Positions 19,161-28,794 of a stretch of 64,000 nucleotides of DNA are shown here, piece by piece. Every line of letters begins with the position of its first letter. Within the stretch, counting starts at the first letter, position 1. The notes below the pieces were generated by a model that worked only from the letters and a program-made list of their open reading frames with translations, was not told the DNA's origin and searched no databases. A program made the translations under genes and the position numbers. This DNA comes from Aquipluma nitroreducens (GTDB lineage: Bacteria > Bacteroidota > Bacteroidia > Bacteroidales > Prolixibacteraceae): positions 2,991,001 to 3,055,000 of the forward strand of contig NZ_AP018694.1 of assembly GCF_009689585.1 (NCBI RefSeq), read 5' to 3'.

Positions 19161-20483
19161 TTACAGGTTAGACTGAACCAAGTTTGATACGGCATAAAGC
19201 GGAAATACACGAATTTGATCATAAACAGCGAAATTTTCCAAAGAGAGCCGAATACCAAAAGGTCTGTTTTTTTCTTTCAGGAATAAAAATAGACTCTGCA
19301 TAGAGCCTTTGGTTCCTGCTTTCACTTCAACCGGGATAATAGTTTGCCCTTTAAGGATCAGATAATCAACTTCAGCATTACTGTTCAAAGCCTCTCGTTG
19401 CCAGTAATAGAGAGATTGATGTTCGTAGCAGGAGACCGATTTCAGCAACTCGAGCCCAACAAAAAGCTCGGCCAAGGATCCTTTATTGATCATGCTGAAC
19501 CGATCGCTTAACAGAACTTCAGCAATATTTAACCCCAATAATCGTTGGAAAATGCCCGTGTCGAAAATGAGCATTTTACGCTTTTTGTGATCACTTTCAG
19601 CACCCAAGGGGATTCCGTTTGCTGAAGTGTGAACGACAGGATATGTCAGTCCTGCCATTACCAACAGGTCAATTGCAACTTTAATCTGTTTTAAATTAGC
19701 TTCAGTTGCGGCTTTGGCGTAAACAAATTTACCACCAACCTGTTCCACCACCGATTCGAAAACTTCAGAAATCCTTGATACTGGTACGTTTTGTTTATAT
19801 TTAGAAAAGTCGGCTTTTAAAGAAATTATCAGATCATCCAAAACGCGCTGACAGTCATTCATATTTTTACCCTGTACATAGTTGGAAACCACCTCTGGCA
19901 TTCCACCAATAATGAGGAAGCGTTTCAAATATTCAAGCAACTTATTGTGAAGTGGTTCGGGCAAAGGATTGTCCGGAGATGCTTTTCGCTTAGCATTTAG
20001 CAATAGTTCTTCCTTATTGGCCAATAAGAATTCATCGAACGAAAAAGGGTACAAAAACATTGAACGAATACGTCCAACCCCAAACGATGGAAGTTCTTCA
20101 AGAGCAAATTCGAGCAATGAACCGGCAGCGATAAGATGTAGTTCGGGCATCTTTTCGTAAAAAAAACGAAGGGATGAAATTGCCGGAATACAGGCCTGAA
20201 TTTCATCAAAAAAGATCAAGGTTTTTTCTGGAATAATCGGAATATTGTATAATACCGATAGATTTTCGCATAAGGCTTCAGGAGATAAATTCCCAGCAAA
20301 TAACTGATGCACCTGCTTTTGCTCTTCGAAGTTGATTTCCAGATAGTGTTCAAAATTAGCTGCAAGAGCCCTGATAGCTGTCGACTTGCCAACTTGCCTT
20401 GCCCCTCTCAAAAGCAATGGTTTTCTGGAAGTATCTTTGCTCCAAAGTGAAAGTTCCAGATCAATATCTCGTTTCAGGTACAT
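19161..20483 (-). CDS. AAA_14/DUF4143 ATPase
   Basis: 440 residues: Walker A GARQVGKST at 27-35, Walker B TLIFFDEIQ, sensor region HLIAAGSLLEFAL, and a C-terminal DUF4143 domain with EVDYLILKGQTIIPVEVKAG, which resembles the D-ExK core of PD-(D/E)XK nucleases. This family is common, multi-copy and often horizontally moved in Bacteroidota; its job is not established. Three direct repeats lie immediately upstream (20513-20594). Confidence 0.9.
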   Translation of the reverse strand: MYLKRDIDLELSLWSKDTSRKPLLLRGARQVGKSTAIRALAANFEHYLEINFEEQKQVHQLFAGNLSPEALCENLSVLYNIPIIPEKTLIFFDEIQACIPAISSLRFFYEKMPELHLIAAGSLLEFALEELPSFGVGRIRSMFLYPFSFDEFLLANKEELLLNAKRKASPDNPLPEPLHNKLLEYLKRFLIIGGMPEVVSNYVQGKNMNDCQRVLDDLIISLKADFSKYKQNVPVSRISEVFESVVEQVGGKFVYAKAATEANLKQIKVAIDLLVMAGLTYPVVHTSANGIPLGAESDHKKRKMLIFDTGIFQRLLGLNIAEVLLSDRFSMINKGSLAELFVGLELLKSVSCYEHQSLYYWQREALNSNAEVDYLILKGQTIIPVEVKAGTKGSMQSLFLFLKEKNRPFGIRLSLENFAVYDQIRVFPLYAVSNLVQSNL

Positions 20484-20512
20484 AAATAGTAGTAATTAGT
20501 GAATTGTTGTTT

Positions 20513-20594
20513 CGAAAATCAAAGGCAATTGTGATGATAAATATACGAAAATCAAAGGCAATATCATGTCAATTTTGATAAAAATCAAAGGCAA
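20513..20594. promoter_or_regulatory. Three 33-bp-spaced direct repeats upstream of the AAA_14 gene
   Basis: AAAATCAAAGGCAAT occurs three times, at about 20515, 20548 and 20580, with a 33-bp period, ending 30 bp before the ATPase start codon. On the minus strand each unit reads ATTGCCTTTGATTTT and contains TTTG, the Bacteroidota -33 element. This suggests stacked promoters or a repeated operator. Confidence 0.55.
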
Positions 20595-20616
20595 TCAAAC
20601 TTTTAGCTGTCAATCA

Positions 20617-22509
20617 TTATTCCAACCGATCAGTCAATGTGCATGTTTTCTTAAATGCTTTGGTTTGCCCGCCCTGATCAAAAACTTCAACCAGAATAAT
20701 GTAAACTCCTATTGTCAGCTTTTGTCCTGATTCGTCGCGTCCATCCCAAAGCCAGTTTCCTTCTTGTGCCAGCGACTGGTTTTTTATCAGGAATCGAACC
20801 TGTCGGCCAACAGAATCAAAAATTCGCACATTGGCGATATAACCGGGTTTGCTTAGTTTGAATTTGATCGTCAGTTCATCGTTGTAACCATCGTCGTTGG
20901 GCGAAAAAGCTTTTGGTTCGGGCGTAATTTCATCCTGAATTTTAGTTTCGCTTCCGGCTTGCGAATTAGGCAGTCCGGGAGTTGCAAACCCAACTGACGA
21001 TGCAGCCGATGCCCAATTCGTGGGTTCGTTGGTTGGTTTCTCAAGCGAAATCCTTTCGAGCGAAACGCCTTCTTCGTTGGCTAAAAATGGCGAGTGCATT
21101 TTGGCTGAATAGCTGAATTCATCCAGAATTTCGAGCGAATCGTTCAGCAAAACCACTGTTCCAAAATCGTCCGAATAACTTGGGAAGGACTTCATCGCAC
21201 AGAAACTTACCGGATTATTGGTGATGTATTGTGAGGCAACAATTGTCGGATCTTTGGTGCAGACCAGGAATTCTCCAGGCTTCAGGTAGCGCTTTTCTGC
21301 GCTGATCGGATAGATTTGTTTCAGCGCCAACGCATCATCGCGAGTTGAGAGTCTGAGTCGGGAAACCGGAATTGCTTGTTCTGAAACATTGACCAACTCG
21401 ACGAAATCTGTTCCTCCAGAAAATGGATTGAACAACACTTCGTTGATCAGGATTGAACCAACTTCAGGAGTGAAAGCATAGGAAAACGTTTTGGTATCGG
21501 GATTCATTATTTTCCAGGAGAGATCTGAAATTCCGGAAACAGACAAGCTGAGTTCAATTCCGCTAGTTTTTCCAAAACTTACATCGATCGATTTGTCGGA
21601 GCCTTTGGTTGCCATTGCCTGATTGATTGGAATATTTTCGCCGGTTTCGTCAGTCAATTTGAAATTTTGGGAACGAATTGACGACGGATTAATTGGTTTA
21701 TTAAAAGTCAGGGTTAATGTTTTTGAATCAATTAGTGTTAGTTTCTGAATGAAAAGCTCGGTGGCAAGTTGTACGACCGAAATATCGTCAATCCACAACT
21801 GTCCGGCGCGGGTAGGGGTGAAGTTGAAATAAATGCCGATGTTTTTGAATGCCGTAGCAAACGGATCATTTCCGGTAAAGGTTTTGCTTTTCGCCTCACC
21901 GGATTTATGGTAATTCAGAGTCCAAACTCCCCGAACTGCTCGTTTGGCTGTGATTGTCGCCAATGTTGAGGCATTCCAGTCGAGGTCAGATTGAACGATC
22001 AGACTGTCGGCTTTGCCATTCCGGATTCGCCAAAGTTCAAGTAAATCGCTACTTCCGGAGAGATTTATGCCCACAGCCCAACCGCTAATTAAATCTGTCT
22101 GAATGGTATCGGCACATAAATAAAACCAGAATCGGTTGGCTGATGAGGGATCCCAATTGCCGTTTTTAAGTGTGAACGACCACTCAATATCCGAAGAATT
22201 CAAATCGGAATTGGCTGTATGAAAGATCGCAGAATTGCCGCTTGCTGCAAGGGTCGAGTGCTTTAGCGATACTGTTCCTGAAATTTTTTCAGCAGCCGAA
22301 ACCTCCCAGTCTGCCGTTTGTTTCCATCCTGAAATAGAGTTGTTTTCGAAATCGTCGCTGAAAAAGGTTGAGATGGTGTCGTTTCTGTTTAGGTTTTCTA
22401 TTTTTGCAAAAGAATTAAGGTCTGATTTATGCATGCTAAAAGCATTGTAACTTACGATTGTTAAAAAATAGACAAGTATTATTTGAAAAATAAAAATAAA
22501 TCTGGCCAT
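20617..22509 (-). CDS. Secreted lamin-tail-domain protein with FlgD-like C-terminus
   Basis: The start at 22509 (MARFIFIFQIILVYFLTIVS) gives a signal peptide; an ATG at 22530 is possible. About 630 residues: an N-terminal jelly-roll-like region, an Ig-like segment (SKTLTLTFNKPINPSSIRSQ), and a lamin-tail domain around residues 360-500 with INEVLFNPFSGGTDFVELVN. The C-terminal part, PKAFSPNDDGYNDELTIKF, ends in a FlgD-type Ig fold. This layout belongs to cell-surface or type IX-secreted Bacteroidota proteins. The role is probably adhesion or surface architecture; no enzyme domain is visible. Confidence 0.85.
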   Translation of the reverse strand: MARFIFIFQIILVYFLTIVSYNAFSMHKSDLNSFAKIENLNRNDTISTFFSDDFENNSISGWKQTADWEVSAAEKISGTVSLKHSTLAASGNSAIFHTANSDLNSSDIEWSFTLKNGNWDPSSANRFWFYLCADTIQTDLISGWAVGINLSGSSDLLELWRIRNGKADSLIVQSDLDWNASTLATITAKRAVRGVWTLNYHKSGEAKSKTFTGNDPFATAFKNIGIYFNFTPTRAGQLWIDDISVVQLATELFIQKLTLIDSKTLTLTFNKPINPSSIRSQNFKLTDETGENIPINQAMATKGSDKSIDVSFGKTSGIELSLSVSGISDLSWKIMNPDTKTFSYAFTPEVGSILINEVLFNPFSGGTDFVELVNVSEQAIPVSRLRLSTRDDALALKQIYPISAEKRYLKPGEFLVCTKDPTIVASQYITNNPVSFCAMKSFPSYSDDFGTVVLLNDSLEILDEFSYSAKMHSPFLANEEGVSLERISLEKPTNEPTNWASAASSVGFATPGLPNSQAGSETKIQDEITPEPKAFSPNDDGYNDELTIKFKLSKPGYIANVRIFDSVGRQVRFLIKNQSLAQEGNWLWDGRDESGQKLTIGVYIILVEVFDQGGQTKAFKKTCTLTDRLE

Positions 22510-22656
22510 ATTTTGAAAAATTAAAAGCAAAGCGTTATTTTTGATGCATTATTAAGAGCAAAAGCAGGCGAAAACTCATTCAATTTAACAAAAATTGAAC
22601 AAATAGCCAAATAAGAATGTAATCAGAAGATTAGTAAATAATTAAATACGATTGAA

Positions 22657-23667
22657 ATGAAAGTTGCAGTAGTTGGCGCAAGTGGTGCGGTAGGCCAGGA
22701 ATTCCTGAAAGTTTTGGCTGAACGAAATTTTCCGCTCGATGAACTGGTTTTGTTTGGATCTGGCCGCTCGGCTGGAAACGAGTACGAATTCAGAGGCAAA
22801 AAACTGGTTGTTAAGGAATTGAAGCACAACGATGATTTTAAGGACATTGACATTGCTTTGACATCGGCTGGTGCATCGATTTCGAAAGAATTTGCTGATA
22901 CCATTACCAAATATGGTGCTATCATGATTGATAATTCGAGCGCTTTTCGCTACGATAGCGATGTTCCATTGGTGGTTCCGGAAGTGAATCCTGAAGATGC
23001 GCTGGTTCGTCCACGTAACATTATCGCTAACCCGAACTGCTCAACCATTCAAATGGTTGTGGCCCTGAAGCCGATCAACGATCTGTCGAAAATTGTGCGA
23101 GTTCATGTGGCTACTTATCAGGCTGCCAGTGGTGCTGGTGCGCAGGGGATTGCGGAATTGGAAACTCAGATTCAGCAAGTTGCCAAAGGTGAAGAACCTA
23201 CTATTAACAAGTTTCCTTATCAGTTGGCGATGAATATCATTCCCCAGATTGATGTATTCCTCGAAAATGATTACACCAAAGAGGAAATGAAAATGAACTG
23301 GGAAACCAAAAAAATTATGCACACCGATGCTGAAGTGAGTGCAACTTGTATCCGGATTCCGGTTGCCCGTGCGCATTCTGAAGCTGTTTGGGTGGAAACC
23401 GAAAATGCATTGGACATCGAGGTGGTAAAAGCTGAAATGGAAAAACTGGAAGGTTTGACTGTTCTGGATAATCCATCTCAAAAAGTTTACCCAATGCCGT
23501 TGTTTGTTTCAGGAAAAGACGATGTTTATGTTGGTCGTATCCGCAAAGATGTTTCAAATCCTAAAAGTTTGACTTTCTGGTGTGTTGGCGACCAGATTAA
23601 AAAAGGCGCTGCGTTGAATGCTGTTCAGATAGCTGAATGGTTGATCAAAAAAGGCGAAGTGAAATAA
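22657..23667 (+). CDS. asd: Aspartate-semialdehyde dehydrogenase
   Basis: 336 residues with the NADP motif GASGAVG (7-13), catalytic Cys128 in NPNCSTIQM, and the substrate-binding region [15 protein letters not shown] with the catalytic His. It converts aspartyl phosphate to aspartate semialdehyde for lysine, diaminopimelate, threonine and methionine synthesis. It stands alone between divergent and convergent genes and is followed by a strong bidirectional terminator. Confidence 0.97.
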   Translation: MKVAVVGASGAVGQEFLKVLAERNFPLDELVLFGSGRSAGNEYEFRGKKLVVKELKHNDDFKDIDIALTSAGASISKEFADTITKYGAIMIDNSSAFRYDSDVPLVVPEVNPEDALVRPRNIIANPNCSTIQMVVALKPINDLSKIVRVHVATYQAASGAGAQGIAELETQIQQVAKGEEPTINKFPYQLAMNIIPQIDVFLENDYTKEEMKMNWETKKIMHTDAEVSATCIRIPVARAHSEAVWVETENALDIEVVKAEMEKLEGLTVLDNPSQKVYPMPLFVSGKDDVYVGRIRKDVSNPKSLTFWCVGDQIKKGAALNAVQIAEWLIKKGEVK

Positions 23668-23682
23668 AACACAATAAGCTAA

Positions 23683-23721
23683 AATATGAAAAGCCAGTCA
23701 AATCGACTGGCTTTTCATATT
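23683..23721. terminator. Bidirectional terminator between asd and hflX
   Basis: A perfect 17-bp stem (AATATGAAAAGCCAGTC with its complement) around a 5-base loop, with T-rich sequence on both sides. It serves asd on the plus strand and could serve hflX, which ends at 23783 on the minus strand. Confidence 0.92.
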
Positions 23722-23782
23722 TCTTATATAGTGAGAGTTTCACTTGAAGTGAAGCCCTTACTAAAATAAACACTCATAAAAG

Positions 23783-25015
23783 TTATTCTTCAATCTTTAC
23801 TGTCCAATTCTCATCGTAGAGAAAGTCGTTGTATGGGAAACGCGTGATGTGTATTTTCTTTACTTCTTCATATAAAGTCTTTTTCAACCCGTCAATGTTT
23901 TCCTTTGTTTTGGCCGAAACAAACAATGAGGGCGTGTTGTTTTTGGCCATCCAACTGCTTTCCCATTCTTCCAGCGAAACATTCTGCTTTGTTCGTGCAG
24001 TTAAATCGTCCTGATGTTTTTCAACGTAAGTAAATGCATCAATTTTGTTGAATACGTAAATGGTAGGTTTGTCGCCTGCATTAATCTCTTTCAGGGTGCG
24101 ATTTACCACTTCAATCTGTTCTTCGAACCCCTGATGCGAAATATCCACAATGTGCATCAGAATATCCGATTCGCGTACTTCATCCAACGTCGATTTGAAC
24201 GATTCTACCAAGCCATGAGGCAATTTCCGGATAAATCCTACAGTATCAGCCAGCAGGAATGGCAGGTTTCCAACAACCATTTTGCGAACGGTAGTATCCA
24301 GTGTCGCAAAGAGTTTATTTTCAGCAAAAACCTCCGATTTGCACAACAGGTTCATCATGGTCGATTTGCCCACATTGGTGTATCCAACCAAAGCCACTCG
24401 CACCATTCGTCCACGGTTTTTGCGTTGCGTCGACTTTTGCTTGTCGATCTTGATCATCTGCTCTTTCAGCAAAGCAATTTTATCGAGAATAATACGGCGG
24501 TCGGTTTCAATTTGCGATTCACCAGGTCCGCGCATCCCGATACCTCCGCGCTGACGCTCCAAGTGAGTCCATAAGCGAGTCAATCTAGGCAGCATGTATT
24601 GATATTGAGCGAGTTCAACCTGCGTTTTGGCGTGAGCGGTCTGTGCCCGCCGGGCAAAAATATCCAGGATCAGAAACGTCCGATCCAGGACTTTGCATTC
24701 GAGTGCTTTCTCAATGTTCCGAAGTTGGGTTGGACTGAGATCATCGTCAAAAATGACTGCACCGATTTCGTTGGCTTTAATGTATTCGCCAATTTCTTCC
24801 AGTTTACCGGTTCCGACAAATGTGGCATGATTTGGGATATCCAGGCGTTGCAGGAAATGTTTTTTTACCACCGCACCAGCAGTGTCGGCCAAAAATTCGA
24901 GTTCCTCCAAATATTCCTTTGCCTGACTTTCGTCCTGATCTTTGGTAATCAAGCCAACCAGGACTGCTGTTTCTATAAGTGGTGAGTTTTCAATCATAAT
25001 TTCATTCATTACCAA
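23783..25015 (-). CDS. hflX: GTPase HflX
   Basis: About 410 residues: N-terminal HflX domain with HATFVGTGKLEEIGEYI, the glycine-rich RQRGGIGMRGPGESQIETDR linker, G1 motif ALVGYTNVGKST, G3 DTVGF, G4 NKID and G5 SAKT. HflX is a ribosome-associated GTPase that splits stalled ribosomes. Several ATGs are clustered at the start (25015, 25009, 24997), so the exact N-terminus is uncertain. Confidence 0.96.
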   Translation of the reverse strand: MVMNEIMIENSPLIETAVLVGLITKDQDESQAKEYLEELEFLADTAGAVVKKHFLQRLDIPNHATFVGTGKLEEIGEYIKANEIGAVIFDDDLSPTQLRNIEKALECKVLDRTFLILDIFARRAQTAHAKTQVELAQYQYMLPRLTRLWTHLERQRGGIGMRGPGESQIETDRRIILDKIALLKEQMIKIDKQKSTQRKNRGRMVRVALVGYTNVGKSTMMNLLCKSEVFAENKLFATLDTTVRKMVVGNLPFLLADTVGFIRKLPHGLVESFKSTLDEVRESDILMHIVDISHQGFEEQIEVVNRTLKEINAGDKPTIYVFNKIDAFTYVEKHQDDLTARTKQNVSLEEWESSWMAKNNTPSLFVSAKTKENIDGLKKTLYEEVKKIHITRFPYNDFLYDENWTVKIEE

Positions 25016-25155
25016 TCAAAATCCGGTTTTGGTTTTGGTCAGACCCAGATATTCATTGAATTTATTGGGCGCTAAAGATACTGATTATTCTTTCAGAAAA
25101 ATTCAGGATTCTATTGTCCGTGATCACAGCAAGTCCAAATGAAATTTATCTGAAA

Positions 25156-26034
25156 TTATCTTACGGAATCATTCAGTACTGCATTCGAATTTAAAAACTG
25201 ATTGAGATTTGAAAATTCTTTCTGAATAAGTGAGTAGCCATGATTGTAAAAATTTACTCGTTTTTCAAGGTCTTGTTCGGTGCGTCCGATAGAGAATTCA
25301 GGAGATGGTGTGATAATAAATAATTTGCCTTCTTTTTCCATTTGGTCGCAGAAATCAAGAGTTTTATTGTATTCGCTATTTCGTTTAAGTAAAGTTGCCA
25401 AAAATTCAGGATGTTTCCTGAAAGCAAATTTAAACGGAAGTGAGTTTCTCAATTCCTTTTTTCGGTAACCTCTGGGACGCGTTAGTACGACTACAACTTT
25501 TTCGTGTTTGCTCAATGCGTATTTCACTGGAATCGAATCAGCTACCCCTCCGTCGAAAAAGAGCTGGCCATTTATATTTACCGCTTGAGAAAGAAGTGGG
25601 ATACTTGATGATGCAATAAGCACCCTGTCAATGCCGATATTTGCGATCTCTCGTTTGGCAAAAACTACGCTTTCTCCTGATTCTAACGAGGTAGTTATCA
25701 CGTCAAATTCTGCCGGGTTTTTAAAAAATGCTTTTTCATCAAAAGGAACAAGCGTGGTTGGCAGTTCGCCAAAAACAAACTTCATGTTGAAATACGATCC
25801 GGTTGTAATGAGATGGCGAAATCCCATGTAACGCTTATCAGAAGGATATTCAACATTTACTTTTCGATTTCTGCCTTTTTGTTTCGACAAATAGGATGCG
25901 CCAATGCAAGCGCCAGCCGAAACACCAATAACCCTGTCGAAATTTAGTTCCTCTTCAAGAAAGTATTCCAATACCCCACTAGTGAATGCTCCACGAAGAC
26001 CACCGCCTTCAAGCACAATACAAGAATTTTTCAT
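25156..26034 (-). CDS. Patatin-like phospholipase
   Basis: The start at 26034 (MKNSCIVLEGGGLRGAFTSG) puts the oxyanion motif GGGLRG at residues 10-15, as usual; the frame is open to an ATG at 26127 but that extension has no family resemblance. Nucleophile Ser39 is in GVSAG and the catalytic Asp in FFDGGVADSIP. About 292 residues, close to RssA/YjjU-like bacterial patatins. Acts as lipid acyl hydrolase in the cytoplasm or at the membrane; substrate unknown. Confidence 0.92.
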   Translation of the reverse strand: MKNSCIVLEGGGLRGAFTSGVLEYFLEEELNFDRVIGVSAGACIGASYLSKQKGRNRKVNVEYPSDKRYMGFRHLITTGSYFNMKFVFGELPTTLVPFDEKAFFKNPAEFDVITTSLESGESVVFAKREIANIGIDRVLIASSSIPLLSQAVNINGQLFFDGGVADSIPVKYALSKHEKVVVVLTRPRGYRKKELRNSLPFKFAFRKHPEFLATLLKRNSEYNKTLDFCDQMEKEGKLFIITPSPEFSIGRTEQDLEKRVNFYNHGYSLIQKEFSNLNQFLNSNAVLNDSVR

Positions 26035-26286
26035 TTCATAACCTTTCTTGCAAAGATAACGACCGGACAAAAAACAAACAGAAACTTCACGAATTAAAAA
26101 CAGATCGTTTATTTCACTGAAATTCAACAGTAAACTAGTAAAAGAGAGTCGGGTTGAGAGGGAGTAGAGTAGCTCGGCGAGCCAAACGTTTCACTTTTGT
26201 GGGTAAATAAAACTTAAAATGTCGACATCTGCCGATAAAAACCGGCAACCCATCTATTCAATTTTTAAAAGCAACTGAGGCCAACG

Positions 26287-26294
26287 TATATTTG
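26287..26294 (+). promoter_or_regulatory. Candidate promoter of the small exported repeat protein
   Basis: TATATTTG matches the Bacteroidota -7 consensus TAnnTTTG and lies 66 bp before the start codon at 26361. The -33 element is weak. Confidence 0.5.
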
Positions 26295-26360
26295 ATTCAT
26301 AATTACAACAGTAAAAACAATTTAAGACAGAAACAATAGAAAACAATTAAAAGAAAAATT

Positions 26361-26840
26361 ATGAAAACGAAAATTACATCACTCATTATTATTTGTACAC
26401 TGGGATTAGTTGGAGTATTAAATGCCAATGCAGCATTAAGTAATAAAAATTCAAGTATCGGGGCAGAAGTAATAAATGTAAAACTTGAAAATCTGAATTC
26501 TTCAGAATTTGTTTTCAATGACAATGCAGATGCCACTATTGATTATCGGAAAGAAGCCCAGTTAGTAACAAAATGGGTAGCTGATCTGGAAGAGGCAAAA
26601 GCTGTTCAGAAGTTGATCGATGAAGGCGTATTTGGATCGAATCAGAAAATGACTACTTGTGCTGGTGAAGCAAAGTCTGAAAATCCGAATGCTTCAGAAT
26701 TTATTTTCAATGAAGATGCTGATGCTGCTATTGATTATCGGAAGGAAGCCCAACTGGTGACAAAATGGATTGCTGATCGGGAAGAAGCAAAAGTTGTTCA
26801 GAAGTTGATTGATGAAGGAAAATTAGCAGAAAACAAATAG
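26361..26840 (+). CDS. Small exported protein with two tandem 46-residue repeats
   Basis: 159 residues. A signal peptide (MKTKITSLIIICTLGLVGVL, then NANA) is followed by two copies of a unit containing D/E-x-DYRKEAQLVTKW-[VI]-ADxEEAK-x-VQKLIDEG, at about residues 47-92 and 111-156. Each repeat begins with SEF[VI]FN. The charged, helical repeats are nearly identical, so duplication is recent or constrained. No family recognised; location should be periplasm or surface. A terminator follows. Confidence 0.82.
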   Translation: MKTKITSLIIICTLGLVGVLNANAALSNKNSSIGAEVINVKLENLNSSEFVFNDNADATIDYRKEAQLVTKWVADLEEAKAVQKLIDEGVFGSNQKMTTCAGEAKSENPNASEFIFNEDADAAIDYRKEAQLVTKWIADREEAKVVQKLIDEGKLAENK

Positions 26841-26861
26841 TTAGAATTTTCAATTGTGGTT

Positions 26862-26900
26862 AAAGAGAGCTGTTCCGATTTGGATCGGCTCTCTTTTTTT
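26862..26900 (+). terminator. Rho-independent terminator
   Basis: AAAGAGAGC and CTCTCTTT form an outer stem with an inner CCGAT/ATCGG stem, followed by a run of seven T. It ends the transcript of the small exported protein gene. Confidence 0.88.
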
Positions 26901-27048
26901 GATGACACTTGATCTCATTGTCTTAAAGATCATATAGGTTGAACGTGTTTTTGGTCAAAATAAAACTTGCCCTCAGTGAGAACTAAATCCTTAAATCAAC
27001 TCCGATAATTTTGAATTCGGTTCATTATCAGTTACTATCAGGCAAAAA

Positions 27049-27056
27049 TCTGGCAA
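27049..27056 (+). repeat. TCTGGCAA repeat unit left of the split tRNA
   Basis: A single TCTGGCAA unit, preceded by a degenerate TCAGGCAA, stands about 100 bp before the truncated tRNA. The same unit recurs at 27299-27329 and at 34055-34073, which suggests integrase arm sites. Confidence 0.45.
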
Positions 27057-27084
27057 ATCCCAAAAGGCTAAAAGAGTTCGGATA

Positions 27085-27194
27085 AAAAAGACAAAATTTC
27101 GGGTTTGTTTAAAGTGTTGCAGATGAAATATTTTTCTATATTTGTCGCCTCGAAAGGGGGATTAGCTCAGTTGGCTAGAGCGTTTGACTGGCAG
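27085..27194 (+). repeat. Left attachment repeat: promoter plus 5' half of tRNA-Ala
   Basis: 110 bp matching 34102-34211 with three mismatches. It contains TTG (27117), TATATTTG (27137-27144) and bases 1-39 of tRNA-Ala (27156-27194), stopping just after the anticodon. Beyond 27194 the sequence diverges and no 3' half of the tRNA follows. This marks the left junction of an integrated element. Confidence 0.9.
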
Positions 27195-27298
27195 AGCCTT
27201 TTCTCTCATTATCAATTAGTTACACTACACTACATATCACTACATTACATTTTTAATTAGTTTTATTTTTGTGATATACTTCACCGATTTTCCGTTTT

Positions 27299-27329
27299 TC
27301 TGGCAAATCTTCTGGCAATAATCTGGCAA
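27299..27329 (+). repeat. Three TCTGGCAA direct repeats, likely integrase arm sites
   Basis: TCTGGCAA occurs at 27299, 27311 and 27322, about one helical turn apart, 105-135 bp inside the left junction and between it and the integrase gene. Two more copies stand at 34055 and 34066 near the right junction. Spacing and placement fit arm-type sites of a tyrosine recombinase. Confidence 0.6.
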
Positions 27330-27513
27330 TTTTCTGAACACTAAATTAATGGGTTACTAACGACTAAATTTCAGTTTTTTAGTCTTATTTCCATTTAAAG
27401 AACCCCATCAACATCCTGATTCCGGACGATAAACATGAACAAATATGCTTGGCTCCTTATGAGCCAGACAATAATGGCAAAAAAAAAGAGTAACCACTTA
27501 CTCTTTTTTGAAA

Positions 27514-28794
27514 TCAGATAACGACTTCCAATCCTACATCAACTTCTTTCTTCTTCTTTTTCACCAACTTATTGTTAACATTAAAAGTTTCTTCTATTGA
27601 CAATGAATCGAGATAATGTGAAGTAGTTCTTGGGTCATTGTGACCGAGCATATCACCGATGAATTCACGAGGTACACCCTGACGTTTTAAAGTGCTGGCG
27701 TAACAATCTCTGGCCGTACACAATCTTAAAGGTACTGATAGGTTCAAGCTCTTGCTGATCTTATTCAGTTGCCTGTTAATCTCCCATCCAAATCTATTTT
27801 TTAGATTCATAAGGGAGGTTTCGGTATAATCTTCTTTTAGCTTCCCTAAAACAAACGGACTAGTTGGGTCACCAACCATATTCAGGTATTCTTTCAATTC
27901 ATCTGTTAATGGTAAAACCAATTCCTGAAGATTTGATTTTCGCGTTGTCTCAGTCTTTTTGCGGATCAAATGAATATGATTGGATTCCACATTTTCCCAT
28001 TTTAACCTTAGCAAATCAACTGGATTTATACCGCAACCATAATACAAAGTGAGCCATATATTCAAGGCATACTGTTGTTTGGGATTTGGGAAATGATCCA
28101 TTTCAATCAACGAAGAAATTTCCATCTCACTCATTACATTTTTCTTCTTCCGAACTGACTTGATTGAGTATCCTACTCGTCCAAATGGATACTGATAATC
28201 CTTTGGAATGATTGGTTTTACTTTGCTGAAATAGTTGATCACAGTCCTTGTATCACGCATGTAGGAAGACACGGTTGACATCCCTTTGCCCTGATCTGTA
28301 TGGTACTGCTCAAATCGTTTAAGAAATTTTGCATCAATCTCATCCACAAATAATCCGGGTTGAAAATAATTAAGCATCCTCTGTGTAACAGCCATGTGAA
28401 CCTTAGTTGCACGTTTGATTTGGCTATTGTCCAAGTAGTACTTAAACAAATCTTTAACAGCCAATGTCTTTGGAACCATTGGATCATCAGCAACGTTGAT
28501 ATATTCACCTCCAAGGTTATAAAACAACTGCTTGAATCGGTCAAGATCAAACCGTTTCATTGAGCTATAAATACGTTTTGCCTTGGTTTCAAGGTCGTTT
28601 ATCTGTTCCCTAACATCAATGCTTTCTTTTCCCATCGATTTCTTATTGAAGATGATCTTATGTTCTTGGGGAGTTAATTGAAAATCAAGGGGAAGGTAAG
28701 TTACTTTACCTTCCACCATAGTTCTAAGACAATATCTGTTAGTATTATCCTTTCTCTTGTACCTCTTGTCTGGTACCACTTTAAACGTTGCCAT
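27514..28794 (-). CDS. Tyrosine recombinase (element integrase)
   Basis: 426 residues: arm-binding N-terminus, SAM-like core-binding domain (about 110-200) and catalytic domain. The usual first Arg region reads YYGCGINPVDLLRLKW, lacking the standard Arg. Box II has TARDCYASTLKRQG and LGHNDPRTTSHYL with the terminal Tyr. This divergent set is seen in Bacteroidota mobile-element integrases. The gene ends 320 bp from the left junction and begins directly after the small HTH gene, so the two form an int/xis-like pair. Confidence 0.88.
   Translation of the reverse strand: MATFKVVPDKRYKRKDNTNRYCLRTMVEGKVTYLPLDFQLTPQEHKIIFNKKSMGKESIDVREQINDLETKAKRIYSSMKRFDLDRFKQLFYNLGGEYINVADDPMVPKTLAVKDLFKYYLDNSQIKRATKVHMAVTQRMLNYFQPGLFVDEIDAKFLKRFEQYHTDQGKGMSTVSSYMRDTRTVINYFSKVKPIIPKDYQYPFGRVGYSIKSVRKKKNVMSEMEISSLIEMDHFPNPKQQYALNIWLTLYYGCGINPVDLLRLKWENVESNHIHLIRKKTETTRKSNLQELVLPLTDELKEYLNMVGDPTSPFVLGKLKEDYTETSLMNLKNRFGWEINRQLNKISKSLNLSVPLRLCTARDCYASTLKRQGVPREFIGDMLGHNDPRTTSHYLDSLSIEETFNVNNKLVKKKKKEVDVGLEVVI

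Noticed and set aside
20513-20594. CRISPR-like array (three repeats at 33-bp period)
   Set aside because: Units are only about 15 bp, spacers about 18 bp, three copies, no cas genes nearby, and position directly before a start codon fits a promoter or operator.
27156-27194. A second tRNA-Ala gene
   Set aside because: Only the first 39 bases match; the 3' half of the anticodon stem, the T arm and the acceptor 3' strand are missing, so it is a junction remnant.
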